Assembly (NCBI GenBank): GCA_023436685.1
Contig: JAEZIL010000279.1
Location: 1-19,971 of the forward strand
Length of the DNA: 19,971 nt
Direction of reading: 5' to 3'
Source of the DNA: Bacteroidota bacterium
Lineage (GTDB): Bacteria; Bacteroidota; Bacteroidia; Chitinophagales; Chitinophagaceae
Made by a program: the position numbers and the translations under genes. The notes beneath the pieces were generated by a model that worked only from the letters and a program-made list of their open reading frames with translations, was not told the DNA's origin and ran no database searches. How positions within the stretch are numbered: the first letter of the stretch is position 1; every line of letters starts with the position of its first letter. Of this stretch, positions 17,201-19,971 are shown in pieces.

Positions 17201-19971
17201 ACCTATTGCCGCTAAGATGTTTTGGAGCTGCGAAAATATTAAGCGAATCACTAGTCGCTCCTGTATATAAAGTGTTATCTACTAAGTTTACAAAGCCATT
17301 CCCAGCATCTACTTGCCATTGATAAGTAATACCGGTACCAGCGCCTTTTATAGTAAAATGAGTATTGGCGCCCGCACAAATCCTCTTATCGCTTGCTTGA
17401 ACAGTAACAGATGGTTTGGTATAAACAGTGAGCATTAAGGTAAGCGCACCTGAAGTAACTGCAGGAGGACAATCGCCGGACACAATGCACTGATACAAAT
17501 AGCCAGACATTGCAGAAGTTACACCCGTTATATACAGGCTATTAGTATTTGCGCCGCTATATAGGGTATTGTCAACGATATTTATATATCCATTACCATC
17601 GTTAACCTGCCACTGATAATGCAAATTGGTACCTGTTGCTGTTACTGTAAATGCAGCATCCCCACCTTCGCATATTTGAGTGGCATGTGGTATAACATTG
17701 ATAGCAGGTGGTGTACTAACACCAAGAGTTGCAGCAATAGAAGTATCAGCAGGAGCACATACACCTGTAACAATACAACGGTACAAATAACCATGCATTA
17801 TTGCAGTTGCGGCATTGATATTTAATACAGATGATGTGGTACCTGAATAGGTTGCGTTGTTGTTGATATTCGCAAATCCAGACCCATCATTTAACTGCCA
17901 TTGGTAAGTAATTGTGGTACCTGTTGCATTAATATAAAAACTTGCACTACTGTATTCACATATAGTACTGTCTGTTGGTTGCATAGTAATATTTGGTAAC
18001 TCCCTCACTGTAAGCAACGCAACTGAAGATGTATCAGGAGGTGTACATACTCCACTAACAATACACCTATATTGGTATCCGTTCATAGCCATACCGGTAC
18101 TTGCCACGTTCAAGGTATTGCTATTAGCTCCTGAATATACTGCGCCATCTGCTATATCATGAAATCCAGATCCATTGTTTTCCTGCCATTGATAGGAGAT
18201 ATCAGTTCCCGTAGCTGTTATAGTAAATGTTGTAGCCTGTCCATCGCAAACAGTACTGCCTGATACATCTTGTGTTATTTCCGGCAGATCCAATACATAT
18301 AACATAGCAACCAGTGTTGTATCGGGCGGATTACAAGCTCCTGATACAATACATCTGTATGCAAAACTATCCATTGCCCGATCGCAATGTGAAATAACTA
18401 ATGTAGGTGCTGATGTCCCTGTGTATAAGCTTCCGTCTGATATATTGGCAAAACCTGCTCCATTATCTACCTGCCACCTATAAGTTGCACCACTACCAAT
18501 TGCCGACATGGTGAAGGCAGCACTATTACTATCACAAACAGTGGTATCGGTGGGGTTAGAAACTATATCAGGGAGTTCCCTTACATATAATGTTGCGGGA
18601 TCAGATGTATCTATTGGGAGACATAATCCACTCACCAGGCAACGGTACCTGTAGCCATCCATTGCCACAGTGCTACTACTTAACCTAAGCGTTCTGGTGG
18701 TTGCACCTGAATACAGTGTATTATTAATTATGTTATTAAAGCCATTGCCTGTGTCTTCCTGCCACTGGTAGCCTATGCCTGTACCTACTGCTGATATTCT
18801 GAAGGATACGGCAGCTCCATCGCAAACTATACTGTCTTTAGCTTGTGCTGTAATATTTGGGCGAACACGAACCGTTAGCAACACTGTTGCCGATGTATCT
18901 TTTGGCAAACAATAGCCCGACACTATACATCTATACTGTAAATTATTCATCCCCGCTGTTGTAGCATTTAGCTTCAACGTATCGCTTGCGGTGCCGTTAT
19001 AAATTGTATTATCGGTTATATTCACAAATGTGGTTCCGCTTTTTACCTGCCATTGATAGGAAAGATCAGACCCTGTGGCTGCAACTGTGAATGTAGCAGC
19101 GTCGCCTTCGCACACAATCGCATTTCCAGGATGATTAGTAATTGCAGGTAATTCTTTAACTGTTAATATTACCAAGTCGGAAGTATCGCCATCGCAGTTA
19201 CCTTGCACAATACAGCGGTACTCAGTGCTGTCTAAAGGTACCGTTGTTGAAAATACACGCAATGTATTTGTTATAGTTCCGGCATATTGAGCATTATCTG
19301 TCAGATCGGTATATCCATTTCCATTTTTCACTTGCCATTGATAAGTAAGTGTGCCACTACCATAAGCCTGTATGGCAAATAAGGCTGTGTCTCCCTCACA
19401 AACAACGCTGTTTATGGGCTGTGCCGATATTGTCGGTATCGTATCGACGGTAAGTACCGCGTTAACTGAGGTATCATTGGGCAAACAAGCGCCCGATACT
19501 ATACACCTGTAAACATAGCCTGTCATGCCCGGTGATGACTGTGTTATTTGTAAGCTATTGGTATTACTGCCCGCATAAAGGCTATTATCCAACAGCGATA
19601 TAAAGCCACTTCCCGTATCTACCTGCCATTGATAACCAATATTACCCGCTTCAGCATTTAAAGTAAATGCCGATGGCTGATCAGGGCAAACTGAGATGCT
19701 GGAAGGCTCGGTTATTACCTTAGGCAGCTTATGTACCACTAATCTGGCATCACTACTTGTGTCTTTAGGCGGACAAAGGCCATTAACAATACACCTGAAT
19801 ATATGACCATTCATAGAGGCCGACGCTGCAGAAATAGATAAAGAATCATCAAACGCCCCGTTATAGGGCCCTGTATTTATTAAATCGCTAAAGCCAAAGC
19901 CATAGCTTATCTGCCATTGATAAGTTAGATTGGTGCCTGTAGCATGTATAATAAAGAGTACATCTGTACCC
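14211..19971 (-). CDS. Giant Ig-like repeat surface protein with T9SS signal, 5' end outside window
   Basis: The open frame runs to the window edge: 1919 codons plus stop are visible, and an internal Met at 19814 is mid-repeat, so it is not the start. From its visible N-terminal side the protein has one partial and 16 complete Ig-like repeats of about 96 residues. Each follows LPxITxQPxDSxVCEG, then FTIxATGTxITYQWQ, GSGFxDIxDN, YSGAxTNTLNI, YRCIVSGxCxPxDTS and LTV. The YQW tryptophan and YRC cysteine are Ig-fold landmarks. Three further, more distant Ig/PKD-like modules follow (from about RVMPVADIEAN), then a type A T9SS sorting domain of about 73 residues (EVWPNPTTGVLNI start, AIRIVKKEN end). 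Such proteins are exported by T9SS and usually act as adhesins or parts of large surface structures. No catalytic domain is visible in this part; one could lie before the window. Signal peptide and promoter are not in view. A terminator follows. Confidence 0.92.
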   Translation of the reverse strand, partial: GTDVLFIIHATGTNLTYQWQISYGFGFSDLINTGPYNGAFDDSLSISAASASMNGHIFRCIVNGLCPPKDTSSDARLVVHKLPKVITEPSSISVCPDQPSAFTLNAEAGNIGYQWQVDTGSGFISLLDNSLYAGSNTNSLQITQSSPGMTGYVYRCIVSGACLPNDTSVNAVLTVDTIPTISAQPINSVVCEGDTALFAIQAYGSGTLTYQWQVKNGNGYTDLTDNAQYAGTITNTLRVFSTTVPLDSTEYRCIVQGNCDGDTSDLVILTVKELPAITNHPGNAIVCEGDAATFTVAATGSDLSYQWQVKSGTTFVNITDNTIYNGTASDTLKLNATTAGMNNLQYRCIVSGYCLPKDTSATVLLTVRVRPNITAQAKDSIVCDGAAVSFRISAVGTGIGYQWQEDTGNGFNNIINNTLYSGATTRTLRLSSSTVAMDGYRYRCLVSGLCLPIDTSDPATLYVRELPDIVSNPTDTTVCDSNSAAFTMSAIGSGATYRWQVDNGAGFANISDGSLYTGTSAPTLVISHCDRAMDSFAYRCIVSGACNPPDTTLVAMLYVLDLPEITQDVSGSTVCDGQATTFTITATGTDISYQWQENNGSGFHDIADGAVYSGANSNTLNVASTGMAMNGYQYRCIVSGVCTPPDTSSVALLTVRELPNITMQPTDSTICEYSSASFYINATGTTITYQWQLNDGSGFANINNNATYSGTTSSVLNINAATAIMHGYLYRCIVTGVCAPADTSIAATLGVSTPPAINVIPHATQICEGGDAAFTVTATGTNLHYQWQVNDGNGYINIVDNTLYSGANTNSLYITGVTSAMSGYLYQCIVSGDCPPAVTSGALTLMLTVYTKPSVTVQASDKRICAGANTHFTIKGAGTGITYQWQVDAGNGFVNLVDNTLYTGATSDSLNIFAAPKHLSGNRYRCVVVGVCLPDAISDPVTLTVDTLASILIQPVDSTVCDQMSVSFVTMAEGTARSYQWQEDAGQGFADIPGSSSIYTGTNTETLSIPVATIQMQGYKYRCIVSAICNSHDTTDAVSLSVDTIPVISASPLHATICEGDTTFFNIRAIGTDVQYQWQINDGSGYVDVANSTLYSGATNDTLLIAGAPSTMTGYAYRCIVSGKCAPADTSADALLTVNTRPNIIAQARDTIVCEGEDLVFEISATGTGITYQWLVDEGSGWLPVLDNTRYSGATTPKLEITNTSYAMNGWLYSCAVSGIFTPVDTAQPVLLTVNQLVSVIVEPVSSTICDGDITAFQLAAVGTAISYQWQVNDGSGYQDIINNVTYSGATTNTLNLSAVNTSFNGLYYRCIVSGTCAPNDTSAEVLLTVNSLPVITVQAKDTTVCEGVDAAFAITATGTGITYQWQEDGGTGFSDLSDNTTYSGSTTNTLNIATPAATLNSYKYRCIVSGICTPADTSSEYILTVYTSPDIIVQPEDTIICVTNPAQFAIVSNGSILSYQWQIDTGSGYMDITNTVDYNGINTNILTVISVTTNMHADKFRCVVTGACTPADTSNEAMLSVFIPPVISRQPVDVKVCAGESPDFNIRASGSRLTYQWQENAGSGFIDKTNGCMYTGANTNRLNLNSVTTAEDGYKYRCIVSGYCVPADTSVEATLGVRVMPVADIEANGPLTFCNGDSVLLQGQPATDVSYRWFHNNELISKEGSYTAKAPGIYKLYVATQYCTSSPDSLDITVNPLPDAGIFINSRPVICQDSFVLLNASNPSQATYLWHKDGEAMADGNNYYYYAYEKGLYDLLVTNNYGCSLRSIPQYLDADELPYPEIATENLMMCTKQLAEHYQWYWNGSLLTGEINDCYLAAHNGYYKLYITNLNGCPKWSNQISIDKVAEVWPNPTTGVLNIMADEAAYIEISNAAGKNVFVSVFQPQVDIRNVAEGVYMVRLYNKQKQLIKAIRIVKKEN
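15117..19971 (-). repeat. Tandem repeats of about 288 bp encoding Ig-like domains
   Basis: Sixteen complete units and one cut by the window edge, each about 95-98 codons. Protein conservation is strongest in TYQWQ and YRCIVSGxC, while the DNA of units differs widely in third positions, so the array looks old, unlike the homogeneous kinase array. The most divergent unit within the array is the one at about 16270-16557, which has lost its last cysteine. Confidence 0.9.

Noticed and set aside
14250..17825. Short ORFs on both strands within the Ig-repeat gene
   Set aside because: All are other frames of the giant coding region; translations are low in structure and overlap conserved repeat motifs.
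19812..19814. ATG as start of the giant Ig-repeat gene
   Set aside because: The same frame stays open for 52 more codons to the window edge and encodes the first half of another repeat with its YQWQ motif, so the gene begins outside the window.

Overview
The window comes from a member of the Bacteroidota, most likely of the Chitinophagaceae or a related soil/freshwater lineage. Signs of this are the end of a TonB-dependent receptor followed by a DUF4249-type lipoprotein, two proteins with C-terminal type IX secretion (T9SS, Por-type) sorting domains, A+T-rich spacers, genes without Shine-Dalgarno-like sites, and several non-ATG starts. This is reading by eye; no database search was possible.

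Layout. Positions 1-1857 run rightward: the last 69 codons of a TonB-dependent receptor, a DUF4249 outer-membrane lipoprotein starting 4 nt after it, and an AlkB-type 2-oxoglutarate dioxygenase. Positions 1867-11442 all run leftward. Read in the direction of transcription they are a 2229-residue cytosolic poly-HAMP hybrid histidine kinase, a receiver-histidine kinase protein, a small single-pass membrane protein of unknown function, a 102-residue helical protein of unknown function, a hairpin terminator, and an RNase Z-like metallo-beta-lactamase-fold hydrolase. An AraC-family regulator (11668-12549, rightward) diverges from the kinase operon. It overlaps tail-to-tail with a secreted class C beta-lactamase-fold serine hydrolase (12536-13903, leftward). 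After a 307-nt A+T-rich spacer rich in inverted repeats comes the 3' part of a giant leftward gene for a surface or secreted protein, built of at least 17 Ig-like repeats of about 96 residues and a T9SS signal. Its 5' end lies beyond the window.

How the genes may work together. The first two kinases form a tight gene pair (4 nt apart) with four receiver domains and two kinase cores between them and no DNA-binding output domain, so signalling probably goes to another protein by phosphorelay. The small membrane protein is translated from just after the second kinase and may belong to the same pathway. TonB receptor plus DUF4249 form an outer-membrane uptake pair. The serine hydrolase and the Ig-repeat giant are exported by T9SS.

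I see no CRISPR array, insertion sequence, phage gene, tRNA or rRNA. The best candidates for something under-described are the poly-HAMP kinase operon with its two unknown small proteins, the odd-cysteine Ig repeats of the giant protein, and the structured spacer at 13979-14173.
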